Source: an uncultured Bacilli bacterium
Lineage (GTDB): Bacteria; Bacillota_I; Bacilli_A; RF39; UBA660
Length of the DNA: 7,904 bases
Reading direction: 5' to 3'
Assembly (NCBI GenBank): GCA_947623705.1
Contig: CANQHT010000055.1
Coordinates: forward strand, 1 to 7,904
Shown here: piece by piece, positions 1-6,009 of the stretch
How the letters are laid out: each line of letters begins with the position of its first letter
Position numbering within the stretch: the first letter of the stretch is position 1
Translations under genes and position numbers: made by a program
Notes under the pieces: generated by a model
What the model saw: the letters and a program-made list of their open reading frames with translations, nothing else
Told to the model about the DNA's origin: nothing
The model's database searches: none

Positions 1-176
1 TTTATAGCCCCTATAAAAGAATAACTCAAATATTATATAGTATATTTATTGGTATTTTAACATTTATTATCGCTATAATATTTGATAAAGTAATTGCGGT
101 TTATATAGCCATATTGATTGTTTCTATATTTAATAATTTAGAATTAAAGAAGAAAATTAAAAAAGAGCAACCTTAA
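1..176 (+). CDS. C-terminal end of a small membrane protein (partial)
   Basis: An open frame enters from the left edge (first whole codon at base 3) and runs 57 codons to a TAA at 174-176. The visible part is the C-terminus of an integral membrane protein: two hydrophobic stretches, roughly visible residues 9-28 (ILYSIFIGILTFIIAIIF) and 32-45, then a lysine-rich cytoplasmic-type tail ending KKIKKEQP. The motif SPYKR before the first helix is faintly like the C-terminal region of AgrB-type peptide processing membrane proteases, but no catalytic residue is in view, so I do not assign a family. The stop codon lies in the loop of a hairpin shared with the convergent gene. The absence of stops over the whole stretch and the membrane-like composition support it being real. 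Confidence 0.6.
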   Translation, partial: YSPYKRITQILYSIFIGILTFIIAIIFDKVIAVYIAILIVSIFNNLELKKKIKKEQP

Positions 177-190
177 TCGCTCTTTTAATT
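161..190. terminator. Shared bidirectional hairpin terminator between convergent genes
   Basis: AAAAGAGC (161-168) pairs perfectly with GCTCTTTT (179-186) around a 10-base loop. The A run before the stem and the T run at its end allow it to work in both directions. The plus-strand gene stops inside the loop (174-176) and the minus-strand gene stops within the right arm (185-187), so one element closes both genes. Confidence 0.75.
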
Positions 191-1339
191 TGGAATTTTA
201 CTTAAACAAGTTTCAATATAATATCGACCATTACTTTTATTATTATCTGTAGCTTCTTTACTATCTAAATCATTAAAATGCCACCATTCACTAGCTAAAG
301 GAGATAAACCATTTTCGGTACAATATTTTTGTAGTCTTATAGCATCTTCATTCATACTAGATGCATATTTAGCACTTTTCCAAGCCGTTTTAGATGAACT
401 ATTAACTGGTGTCGTAAAAGTCGCTGCTAAACTAGATAATTCGTGCATTGGTGTTGGCATATCATATTCACTATATTCATCTACATGTAAATATTCATAT
501 TCACCAGTCTTAACAATTGAGGCTTTATTTACTTTAACTAAACTAGTATCAATAGCAAAACCTCTTTGATGGTTTGATAGAGTAGTGGCAATAAACCAAC
601 CTTTACCCCAAGGAGGAGTATTTATTAAATTATAAACATCTTCATTGGTATTCATTAATTCTTCTAAAGCATTAGATACTTGCATTTGAACTTCATATGG
701 TCTAAATGCTTCATAAATAACTAAACTTTCATTATTCTTTAAAGCTTCATTTTGGACTTTAGCAATTTTTTTCGCCATATTATATAAAACCGGCATTAAA
801 AATTCGTGTCTTTGTAATCTTTCATTATAAGTTTCGGCATTATATAATTGTTCATTAGTAACACCTTCTAATTTTTCCCCATTTGATCTAAATATTGAAC
901 GATAAGAATTGGTATCATCGTAAACAATTGATGGAATGACATCGGGTAAGTTTACTAAACAATAAGTATTATCTAGAAAACCAGTGGTATTATCTTCTAA
1001 CATAACTTCAAAATATTTGTCATTTTCATCTAAAATAGTAAATGGAGTACCGGCATTAAGTTCTTTTATTACTTCGCCATTTTGATTAATTAAATTCATT
1101 TTAACTGAAGTATAACCAGTTGCCCCATTTATTGGTAATTCTAAACCTAAATGGTTTAAATTAACACTTATACCTTTATCATTTATATCCACTTTATAAT
1201 AATCTTTTACTTGTTCTTTATCTTTATTTATAATTGGTTTTAATGGATTACTAAATGAACTATTATGGGTAATTAATAAAGTTATACTTACTAAAAGTAA
1301 AATACTTATAAAAATAAATAATATTTTCCCTTTTTTCAT
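185..1339 (-). CDS. Membrane-anchored VanX/DdpX-like D-Ala-D-Ala dipeptidase (peptidase M15) with SH3-like domain
   Basis: The 384-residue product is a predicted extracytoplasmic zinc peptidase acting on D-Ala-D-Ala or peptidoglycan stem peptides. Residues 5-24 form a signal anchor after MKKGK. Residues about 66-130 (GATGYTSVKMNL, then FTILDENDKYFEV and GFLDNTY) look like a bacterial SH3 wall-binding domain. The M15 domain covers about 170-384: Arg213 in YEAFRP, the zinc motif SNHQRGFAID (His257, Asp264), the DMPTPMHE segment at 293-300 and EWWHF (Glu351 as general base, His354 as third zinc ligand). These match the VanX order of Arg, HxxGxAxD, DMG-like loop and EWWH. Classical VanX is about 200 residues, cytoplasmic and lacks the N-terminal part, so this is an exported variant. 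Substrate (free dipeptide or muropeptide) is not decided. ATG 1337-1339 is preceded by AGAAGGGG and a good promoter. Confidence 0.9.
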   Translation of the reverse strand: MKKGKILFIFISILLLVSITLLITHNSSFSNPLKPIINKDKEQVKDYYKVDINDKGISVNLNHLGLELPINGATGYTSVKMNLINQNGEVIKELNAGTPFTILDENDKYFEVMLEDNTTGFLDNTYCLVNLPDVIPSIVYDDTNSYRSIFRSNGEKLEGVTNEQLYNAETYNERLQRHEFLMPVLYNMAKKIAKVQNEALKNNESLVIYEAFRPYEVQMQVSNALEELMNTNEDVYNLINTPPWGKGWFIATTLSNHQRGFAIDTSLVKVNKASIVKTGEYEYLHVDEYSEYDMPTPMHELSSLAATFTTPVNSSSKTAWKSAKYASSMNEDAIRLQKYCTENGLSPLASEWWHFNDLDSKEATDNNKSNGRYYIETCLSKIPN

Positions 1340-1347
1340 CTAAAACG

Positions 1348-1355
1348 CCCCTTCT
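1348..1355 (-). promoter_or_regulatory. Ribosome binding site of the M15 peptidase gene
   Basis: On the minus strand AGAAGGGG ends 8 bases before the ATG at 1339-1337. It fixes the start; the next in-frame methionine is at residue 81, past the signal anchor. Confidence 0.75.
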
Positions 1356-1369
1356 TTTTTAACACTAAC

Positions 1370-1398
1370 ATTATACCTTATTTTGGCCTAAAATGCAA
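1370..1398 (-). promoter_or_regulatory. Promoter of the M15 peptidase gene
   Basis: On the minus strand a perfect -10 box TATAAT (1375-1370) is preceded at 17 bases by TTGCAT (1398-1393), a half-matching -35. Transcription would start near 1363, giving a leader of about 25 bases with the Shine-Dalgarno in it. It remains outside the adjacent insertion, whose duplication starts at 1414, so the gene should still be expressed. Confidence 0.65.
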
Positions 1399-1413
1399 AT
1401 GAAGGCCTGAAAT

Positions 1414-1423
1414 TACCATATAG
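1414..1423 (+). repeat. Left copy of the flanking target-site duplication
   Basis: TACCATATAG directly abuts the left inverted repeat. It matches TACCATATAA at 3171-3180 at nine of ten positions; the last base (G against A) is either a later mutation or an extra base of the left element end. Confidence 0.75.
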
Positions 1424-1446
1424 ACGGAGTTTAAATTTATCGGAAA
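1424..1446 (+). repeat. Left terminal inverted repeat (23 bp)
   Basis: It begins ACGGAGTTTAAATTT and is the exact reverse complement of 3148-3170. Identity ends at 1447 (C, where the other arm would predict A). A TTTAAATTTA-type palindromic core lies within it. Confidence 0.9.
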
Positions 1447-1541
1447 CTAAGGAAGCAGGCTAAAAAGATAAATGAGAAGTAGAATCAAGTTAATTGGATT
1501 GATTAGCTTTAGAAAGAACTGGAAGTATAGAAAATGTAGGT

Positions 1542-1570
1542 TTGCCAAATGGAGAAAAGTGATATAATAT
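1542..1570 (+). promoter_or_regulatory. Promoter of the AlbA_2 gene, inside the mobile element
   Basis: TTGCCA (1542-1547) is followed by TATAAT (1563-1568) at a short 15-base spacing, or by the overlapping TAATAT (1565-1570) at 17 bases. It lies inside the left repeat, so the element brings its own promoter. The -35/-10 choice is uncertain. Confidence 0.5.
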
Positions 1571-1574
1571 ATAC

Positions 1575-1581
1575 GAAAGGA
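1575..1581 (+). promoter_or_regulatory. Ribosome binding site of the AlbA_2 gene
   Basis: GAAAGGA sits 10 bases before ATG 1592 and supports that start, which also gives the usual AlbA_2 N-terminus. Confidence 0.6.
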
Positions 1582-1591
1582 AAAATTTGTT

Positions 1592-3010
1592 ATGATAGAA
1601 AATTTGCCAAAAAATCTTATTGAATTTATTAATGCTGGTGAAGGTACTACAATTGAATATAAAGAGGCTAAAAAGAATTTACCTAGTAATTTATTTGAAA
1701 CTGTATGTTCAATGTTAAATAGGAATGGTGGACATATATTTTTAGGCGTTAAAGATAATTCTAAAGTAATTGGTGTATACCAAGATTATACTAAAGATAT
1801 GAAAAAAGAATTTGTAGATTTATGCAATAATCCTGAAAAAATATTTCCGACTGTTCTTCTTGATATAAAAGAATATATTTATGAAAATAAGCATATATTG
1901 TATATTTATGTTCATGAAAGTTCAGATGTTCATAAAACCGCAAATAAAATTTATGATAGAAATGAAGATGGCGATTTTGATATAACAAATAATACTACTT
2001 TAATATCTAATTTGTATATTAGAAAAAGAAGTACTTATATAGAAAATAAAATATATCCATTTGCAACAATGAATGATTTAAGGATAGATTTAATTGAAGA
2101 AGCAAGAAAAATGGCTTCAAATAGAACTTCCAATCATCCATGGTCAAAAATGAGTAATGAAGAAATGTTAAGAAGCGCTGGATTATATGAAAGAAATTTA
2201 GAAACTGGTAAAGAAGGGTTTAATTTAGCTTGTCTATTATTATTTGGAAAAGACGATATAATTGCTTCTGCATTGTCATATTATAAGACAGATGCAATTT
2301 TAAAGGTTAAAGACACAGAAAGATATGATGATCGTGATGACATTAGAACTAATTTATTGGATTCATATGATCGCCTAACGGATTTTATTAAAAAACATTT
2401 AAATGATAAATTTTATATTGAAGATGATCAAAGGATAAATGTTAGAGATGTAATTGCAAGAGAATTATGTGCAAACTTGCTAATCCATAGAGAATATTCA
2501 AACCCGTATCCAGCTAGATTAGTAATTACAAAAGATAGTATTATTACAGAAAATGCAAATAAGCCAAGAACAATTGGTTTTATAGATTTAAACAATTATT
2601 CACCATATCCTAAAAACCCAAAAATTGCGGGTTTCTTTAAAGAAATAGGTCTTGCTGATGAATTAGGTTCTGGTATTAAAAAAATTGCAAAATATACTAA
2701 GATATATAGTGGTGGCGGAAAGCCTTTATTTAAAGATGATGAAATTTTTGTTGCAACTGTTCCACTAACAAATAAAAGTAGCAATTCGGGTTTTATTAAT
2801 AATGAATTAAAAGAACTGATTCTTAATTTTATTAAAGAATCTTCAAATGGTAGAACTAGACAAGAAATTAATGACTATATTTATCCCCAAATGAGTGAAG
2901 ATTTAGAAACAAAAAATAGTAAAGTGAGAACATCGTTAACCTATTTAAGAAAAAAAGATTTAATTGAAAATGTTGGTTCAGACACAAATCCTGTTTGGAT
3001 TGCTAAATAA
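1592..3010 (+). CDS. AlbA_2/Schlafen-type ATP-binding protein with RecG-like C-terminal region and winged helix (COG2865-like)
   Basis: The 472-residue product has three parts. Residues about 15-150 are an AlbA_2 (Schlafen, PF04326) domain: EYKEAKKN at 22-29, then NRNGGHIFLGVKD at 43-55, a glycine-rich turn typical of the fold. Residues about 285-392 match the ATP-binding region of this family (HATPase_c_4/RecG C-terminal-like): ARELCANLLIHREYS (289-303) and KNPKIAGFFKEIGLADELGSG (from 341, with DELGSG at 356-361). Residues about 401-471 form a winged helix ending NPVWIAK. Length fits the family. Such proteins are annotated as transcriptional regulators, while Schlafen-domain proteins elsewhere include nucleases and occur in phage-defence loci; which activity applies here is not shown. 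It is the only recognisable gene of the inverted-repeat element and has its own promoter and terminator, so it is cargo of the insertion and unrelated to its envelope-gene neighbours. Confidence 0.88.
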   Translation: MIENLPKNLIEFINAGEGTTIEYKEAKKNLPSNLFETVCSMLNRNGGHIFLGVKDNSKVIGVYQDYTKDMKKEFVDLCNNPEKIFPTVLLDIKEYIYENKHILYIYVHESSDVHKTANKIYDRNEDGDFDITNNTTLISNLYIRKRSTYIENKIYPFATMNDLRIDLIEEARKMASNRTSNHPWSKMSNEEMLRSAGLYERNLETGKEGFNLACLLLFGKDDIIASALSYYKTDAILKVKDTERYDDRDDIRTNLLDSYDRLTDFIKKHLNDKFYIEDDQRINVRDVIARELCANLLIHREYSNPYPARLVITKDSIITENANKPRTIGFIDLNNYSPYPKNPKIAGFFKEIGLADELGSGIKKIAKYTKIYSGGGKPLFKDDEIFVATVPLTNKSSNSGFINNELKELILNFIKESSNGRTRQEINDYIYPQMSEDLETKNSKVRTSLTYLRKKDLIENVGSDTNPVWIAK

Positions 3011-3066
3011 AATTCTGCAGAGAATTCTGCAGAGAATTCTGCAGAGCTCTGCAGAGATATCTGCAG
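3011..3066 (+). repeat. Cluster of five CTGCAG palindromes (12-bp tandem unit)
   Basis: Starting at the first base after the stop codon, AATTCTGCAGAG is repeated exactly three times (3011-3046). CTCTGCAGAG (3047-3056) and ATATCTGCAG (3057-3066) follow. CTGCAG starts at 3015, 3027, 3039, 3049 and 3061, spacing 12, 12, 10, 12. Bases 3038-3055 are a perfect 18-bp palindrome, and each unit junction can fold as AATTCT-GCAG-AGAATT. The repeats keep the gene's frame: if the TAA at 3008-3010 were read through, they would add NSAE three times, then nine residues to a TAA at 3074. Function is unknown: a protein-binding array, an RNA structure, or a decayed coding repeat. Confidence 0.8.
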
Positions 3067-3090
3067 AAATACATAAGAATATATTCATAT

Positions 3091-3149
3091 GAAAGAACTT
3101 TTTAACTTTATTATATGTATTTTGTGATATGAGTTCTTTCTTTGCTTTT
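3091..3149 (+). terminator. Long-loop terminator after the AlbA_2 gene
   Basis: GAAAGAACT (3091-3099) pairs perfectly with AGTTCTTTC (3132-3140) around a 32-base loop, and is followed by T-rich TTTGCTTTTT, which runs into the right inverted repeat. The loop is longer than in a standard intrinsic terminator, so efficiency is uncertain. It would keep cargo transcription from running into the downstream operon. Confidence 0.5.
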
Positions 3150-3170
3150 TCCGATAAATTTAAACTCCGT
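3148..3170 (-). repeat. Right terminal inverted repeat (23 bp)
   Basis: It is the exact reverse complement of 1424-1446 and ends AAACTCCGT at the junction with the right direct repeat. Confidence 0.9.
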
Positions 3171-3180
3171 TACCATATAA
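3171..3180 (+). repeat. Right copy of the flanking target-site duplication
   Basis: TACCATATAA abuts the right inverted repeat and matches the left copy at 1414-1423 in nine of ten bases. Confidence 0.75.
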
Positions 3181-3186
3181 ATTATA

Positions 3187-3216
3187 TTGATTTTTTAAAT
3201 AAAAATGGATTATAAT
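3187..3216 (+). promoter_or_regulatory. Promoter of the transglutaminase/MBOAT operon
   Basis: TTGATT (3187-3192) and a perfect TATAAT (3211-3216) are 18 bases apart, placing the start near 3223 and giving a very short leader. The -35 begins only 6 bases after the right target duplication. The mobile element therefore replaced everything upstream of the core promoter without breaking it. Confidence 0.7.
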
Positions 3217-3222
3217 TATTAC

Positions 3223-3229
3223 TAGAGGT
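3223..3229 (+). promoter_or_regulatory. Ribosome binding site of the transglutaminase-like gene
   Basis: TAGAGGT ends 8 bases before ATG 3238. It supports that start and hence the long Asn/Lys-rich cytoplasmic tail. Confidence 0.6.
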
Positions 3230-3237
3230 AATGTTAT

Positions 3238-4719
3238 ATGAGTAGTAAGCAAACAAATAATAACTCTAAAAAGAAAAATACTGTTAAAAAGGGCAGTAAT
3301 AATGCAAATGTTAAAAAGAATAATAATATAGTTAAAAAGGTAAATAATAATCCTAAAAATACAAATAATAAGACTACTACAACTAAAAAGCCAGTTAAAA
3401 ATAATCAAAGTAATAAACCTAAAAAGGTAGTAGTAGAAGAACCAATAACTATCAAGAAAGCCGATAATCGTTTTATAACACCGGAAAGTATAAAAGAAGA
3501 AATAAAAGAGATTCAAAAGGAAATTAAAAAAGAAGATATAAAAGAAGAGAAAATAGTTAAGACAAATAAGAAGATTAGTATTATTCTAATTATTTTACTT
3601 TCATTAATTATACTTTTAATCGCAGTAGCTATATCTTTCTTAATTTATTTAAATAATACTAAGCATTTTAAAGATGTTACTTTAGAACTAGGTAACCGAA
3701 ATGTTACTTTAAAAGATTTTGTTAAAGATCAAAAGAAACTAGAAGATTGTGAATTAATTACCGATTTAAGTAGGGTTGATTTTAGTAAAGTAGGTACTTA
3801 TAATGTTCAACTATCTTATTTAGGAGTTATTGATAATGCTAAGTTAATAATTAAAGATACAACTGCACCGGAAGTTACTTTAGAAGATAAAACAATTTAT
3901 AATGATGAAAAAGTAGAAGTAAATGACTTTGTTAAAGAAACTTACGATATTTCTGGCGATGTTACTTGCGAAATGATTACGGAAATAGATTATACTAAAG
4001 AAGGAGAAGCTGAAGTAGAAATTAAATGTCATGATGTAAATGGTAATGAAAAAATAGAAAAGACTACTTTAACGATTCAAAAAGATAAAGAAGGTCCAGT
4101 ATTTAAAGGTTTAACAAATTTAACAGTTAAAAAGAATGCCAAGATTAATTATACTACTGGGGTAAGTGCGACGGATGCAAAAGATGGTAAAGTAGAATTT
4201 ACTTATGATGCTAGTAGTGTTAATACTAGTAAAACTGGTAGTTATTATGTTACTTATACCGCTACTGATAAAAGCGGGAATAAAACCACTAAAAAGAGAA
4301 AGATAACTGTGGATCATGATGATGAAGATACCAAGGCAATGGTCCAAAAGATTGCGGCATCTTTAAGTAGTGACCCAGAAGCCTTAAGAGATTACTGTCG
4401 GAATAATATTCGTTATGATCACAATAATGGTGGCGATGACCCATTGTATTATGGTCTTACTAATAAAAAGGGTAATTGTTATGTTCATGCCCAATGTTTT
4501 AAAGCATTATTAGATGCTAAAGGTATTGAAAATCAACTTATTTGGGTTACGAATAAAACCCATTATTGGAATTTAGTTAAAATTAATGGAGTATGGCGCC
4601 ATATGGATTCAACACCAGATAGAAACCATAGAAAGATAAGCATTATGACTGATGAACAAAGATTATCAACATTAAGTGGACGGAAGTGGGATTTTTCTGC
4701 TTGGCCTGCTGCTAATTAA
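3238..4719 (+). CDS. Membrane-anchored surface protein with Ig-like repeats and a C-terminal transglutaminase-like domain
   Basis: The 493-residue product has a low-complexity cytoplasmic tail rich in Asn, Lys and Thr (1-63), a charged stretch with heptad-like Ile/Glu/Lys pattern (about 84-107, likely coiled coil) and one membrane helix at about 112-137. Three Ig-like/DUF5011-type beta domains follow (about 146-206, 209-281 and 286-358; boundaries marked by DTTAPEV and KEGPVF). The transglutaminase-like domain is at about 365-461, with a complete triad: Cys414 in KGNCYVHA, His442 in THYWN and Asp457 in HMDST. The catalytic part would face the outside. In bacteria such domains are usually cysteine proteases or amidases, less often true cross-linkers, so the reaction is open. 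It is first in the operon with the acyltransferase gene; the stop is 9 bases before the next start. A role in handling or anchoring the modified envelope polymer is inference. Confidence 0.88.
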   Translation: MSSKQTNNNSKKKNTVKKGSNNANVKKNNNIVKKVNNNPKNTNNKTTTTKKPVKNNQSNKPKKVVVEEPITIKKADNRFITPESIKEEIKEIQKEIKKEDIKEEKIVKTNKKISIILIILLSLIILLIAVAISFLIYLNNTKHFKDVTLELGNRNVTLKDFVKDQKKLEDCELITDLSRVDFSKVGTYNVQLSYLGVIDNAKLIIKDTTAPEVTLEDKTIYNDEKVEVNDFVKETYDISGDVTCEMITEIDYTKEGEAEVEIKCHDVNGNEKIEKTTLTIQKDKEGPVFKGLTNLTVKKNAKINYTTGVSATDAKDGKVEFTYDASSVNTSKTGSYYVTYTATDKSGNKTTKKRKITVDHDDEDTKAMVQKIAASLSSDPEALRDYCRNNIRYDHNNGGDDPLYYGLTNKKGNCYVHAQCFKALLDAKGIENQLIWVTNKTHYWNLVKINGVWRHMDSTPDRNHRKISIMTDEQRLSTLSGRKWDFSAWPAAN

Positions 4720-4725
4720 AGGTGA
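4718..4725 (+). promoter_or_regulatory. Ribosome binding site of the MBOAT gene, overlapping the upstream stop
   Basis: AAAGGTGA overlaps the TAA of the transglutaminase-like gene and lies just before ATG 4729. This tight arrangement indicates translational coupling and a shared transcript. Confidence 0.6.
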
Positions 4726-4728
4726 CTT

Positions 4729-5991
4729 ATGTTAAACTTTTTAATCTTAATTTTAAGTATTGCTATTTATTTAAGTTTTGGTATCTCTAATATTATTTAT
4801 ATTTTATTTAGTGCTTTAACTAGTTTTTATGGAGCTAAATATTTAAAAAATAAAAAGAGTAAATTAATACTTAGTTTAGTTATTATCGCTAATTTAAGTA
4901 TTCTTTTGTTTTTTAAAGTATTTAATACTAAAAATATTTTAGTACCATTAGGTATATCTTATTATACTTTTCAAATTATTTCTTATATAGTTGATGTTTA
5001 TAAAGGTAAAACTAATCCGGAAGAAAGTTTATGGAAATATTTATTATATGTTTTCTATATTCCGTATATTTTTATTGGACCTATTACCAGATATAATGAT
5101 GTTAAAGATTCTTTATATGCCAAAAAGAAATTTAATAAAGATAATTTTTACTTTGGCTTATTAAGAATATTTTGGGGTTTATTTAAAAAATATGTTATTG
5201 CGGGTCGAATTGCTTTAGTTATTGCGGTTATTACGAAAGATCCTAGTGTTTATAATGGGGCTTATGCACTACTTGCTATGATTTTATATTATATTGAATT
5301 ATATAGTGATTTTTCAGGTGGTATCGATATGGTTATCGGAGTATCTAAAATATTTGGTATAGAATTAAAAGAAAACTTTAATGTCCCTTATATAGCGGAA
5401 ACTATTCAAGATTTTTGGCGGAGATGGCATATTGCTTTAAGTAGTTGGTTTAGAGATTATGTTTATATTCCTTTAGGAGGTAATCGGGTATCTAAATTAA
5501 GACATAAATTTAATCTTATGGTAACTTTCTTATTATCGGGATTTTGGCATGGCACAACTTATATTTTATGGGGCTTATTCCATGGTATTTTAATAGTATT
5601 TAATAATTTATTTAAAACAAAATGGAAATGGCTTAATATTACAATAACTTTCTTACTAGTATCATTCCTATGGTCATTCTTTATTTGGACAGATAGTTAT
5701 ATTCTTCCCTTACAAATGATGGGGAGTGTATTTACGCACCTTAACTTCATAGATTTATGTCATAATATTTTAAATTTAGGTTTAGATTTACCTAATATAA
5801 TTGTTTTAGTTATAAGTATTATTATGCTTGTTATATATGATTTAAATAAAGATAAGATAGTTAATAAAATTAAGACAAGTTCTTTAGAATTAAAAGTAAG
5901 TATTATTTGTTTATTTATTTTAATAATCTTATTATTTGGTATCTATGGAATAGGTTTTAATGCCCAAGATTTTATTTATAGTAAGTTTTAG
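4729..5991 (+). CDS. MBOAT family O-acyltransferase (AlgI/DltB type)
   Basis: This is a 420-residue integral membrane protein with about ten hydrophobic helices. Family landmarks appear in order: PLGISYYTFQ (73-82), IGPITRYND (116-124), YSDFSGGIDMVIG (192-204), NFNVPY (216-221), DFWRRWHIALSSWFRDYVYIPLGG (from 228; His234) and LLSGFWHGTTYILWG (268-282), where His274 is the conserved active-site histidine of MBOAT enzymes. The C-terminus NAQDFIYSKF matches the family's usual FIYFQF-like ending, so the gene is full length. AlgI and DltB move acyl or D-alanyl groups across the membrane for transfer to alginate, cellulose, teichoic acid or related polymers. No dltA or dltC is present, so an acetyl or acyl donor is more likely than D-alanine; the acceptor polymer is unknown. 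The next gene encodes the expected extracytoplasmic SGNH-like partner. Confidence 0.93.
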   Translation: MLNFLILILSIAIYLSFGISNIIYILFSALTSFYGAKYLKNKKSKLILSLVIIANLSILLFFKVFNTKNILVPLGISYYTFQIISYIVDVYKGKTNPEESLWKYLLYVFYIPYIFIGPITRYNDVKDSLYAKKKFNKDNFYFGLLRIFWGLFKKYVIAGRIALVIAVITKDPSVYNGAYALLAMILYYIELYSDFSGGIDMVIGVSKIFGIELKENFNVPYIAETIQDFWRRWHIALSSWFRDYVYIPLGGNRVSKLRHKFNLMVTFLLSGFWHGTTYILWGLFHGILIVFNNLFKTKWKWLNITITFLLVSFLWSFFIWTDSYILPLQMMGSVFTHLNFIDLCHNILNLGLDLPNIIVLVISIIMLVIYDLNKDKIVNKIKTSSLELKVSIICLFILIILLFGIYGIGFNAQDFIYSKF

Positions 5992-6000
5992 AAAAATTAT

Positions 6001-6007
6001 GGTGATG
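6001..6007 (+). promoter_or_regulatory. Ribosome binding site of the SGNH-like gene
   Basis: GGTGATG lies 2 bases before ATG 6010. The ATG inside it (6005) is in another frame and closes at once, so 6010 is the better start. The spacing is tight. Confidence 0.4.
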
Positions 6008-6009
6008 AA

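Larger units (their letters stand above)
1424..3170 (+). mobile_element. 1.75-kb terminal-inverted-repeat element carrying an AlbA_2 gene, no transposase (mobile-cassette-like)
   Basis: Seen directly: bases 1424-1446 and 3148-3170 are a perfect 23-bp inverted repeat (outer end ACGGAGTTTAAATTTATC). Immediately outside, TACCATATAG (1414-1423) and TACCATATAA (3171-3180) form a 10-bp direct repeat with one mismatch, or 9 bp exact with one extra base at the left end. This is the signature of DDE-transposase insertion with target duplication. Inside are a 145-bp leader with a promoter, one 472-codon gene, a CTGCAG repeat cluster and a terminator; no reading frame resembles a transposase. Known parallel: mobile insertion cassettes (MICs) related to IS231 of the Bacillus cereus group, which carry passenger genes between IS ends and depend on a transposase in trans. 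A duplication of 9-12 bp would fit IS4-like enzymes, but the responsible family cannot be told from here. Confidence 0.85.

Noticed and set aside
1..176. Possible AgrB (quorum-sensing peptide protease) C-terminus and an agrD peptide gene nearby.
   Set aside because: Only a weak likeness before the first helix; no catalytic residues are in view and no agrD-like small gene follows before the convergent terminator.
1472..1567. A 31-codon ATG frame inside the element, upstream of the AlbA_2 gene and rich in Lys/Arg.
   Set aside because: It has no ribosome binding site at proper distance, runs across the cargo gene's promoter and owes its basic composition to a purine-rich strand. I see no support for a leader peptide or a transposase remnant.
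3011..3066. CRISPR array or attachment site in the CTGCAG cluster.
   Set aside because: The unit is 12 bp with no spacers, and there is no integrase gene. It is a short tandem palindromic repeat.
3160..3516. Minus-strand open frame opposite the start of the transglutaminase-like gene, reading as a Phe/Ile-rich membrane-like protein.
   Set aside because: Its composition is the mirror of the Asn/Lys-rich coding strand, and it crosses the inverted repeat and the operon promoter. It is a shadow frame.
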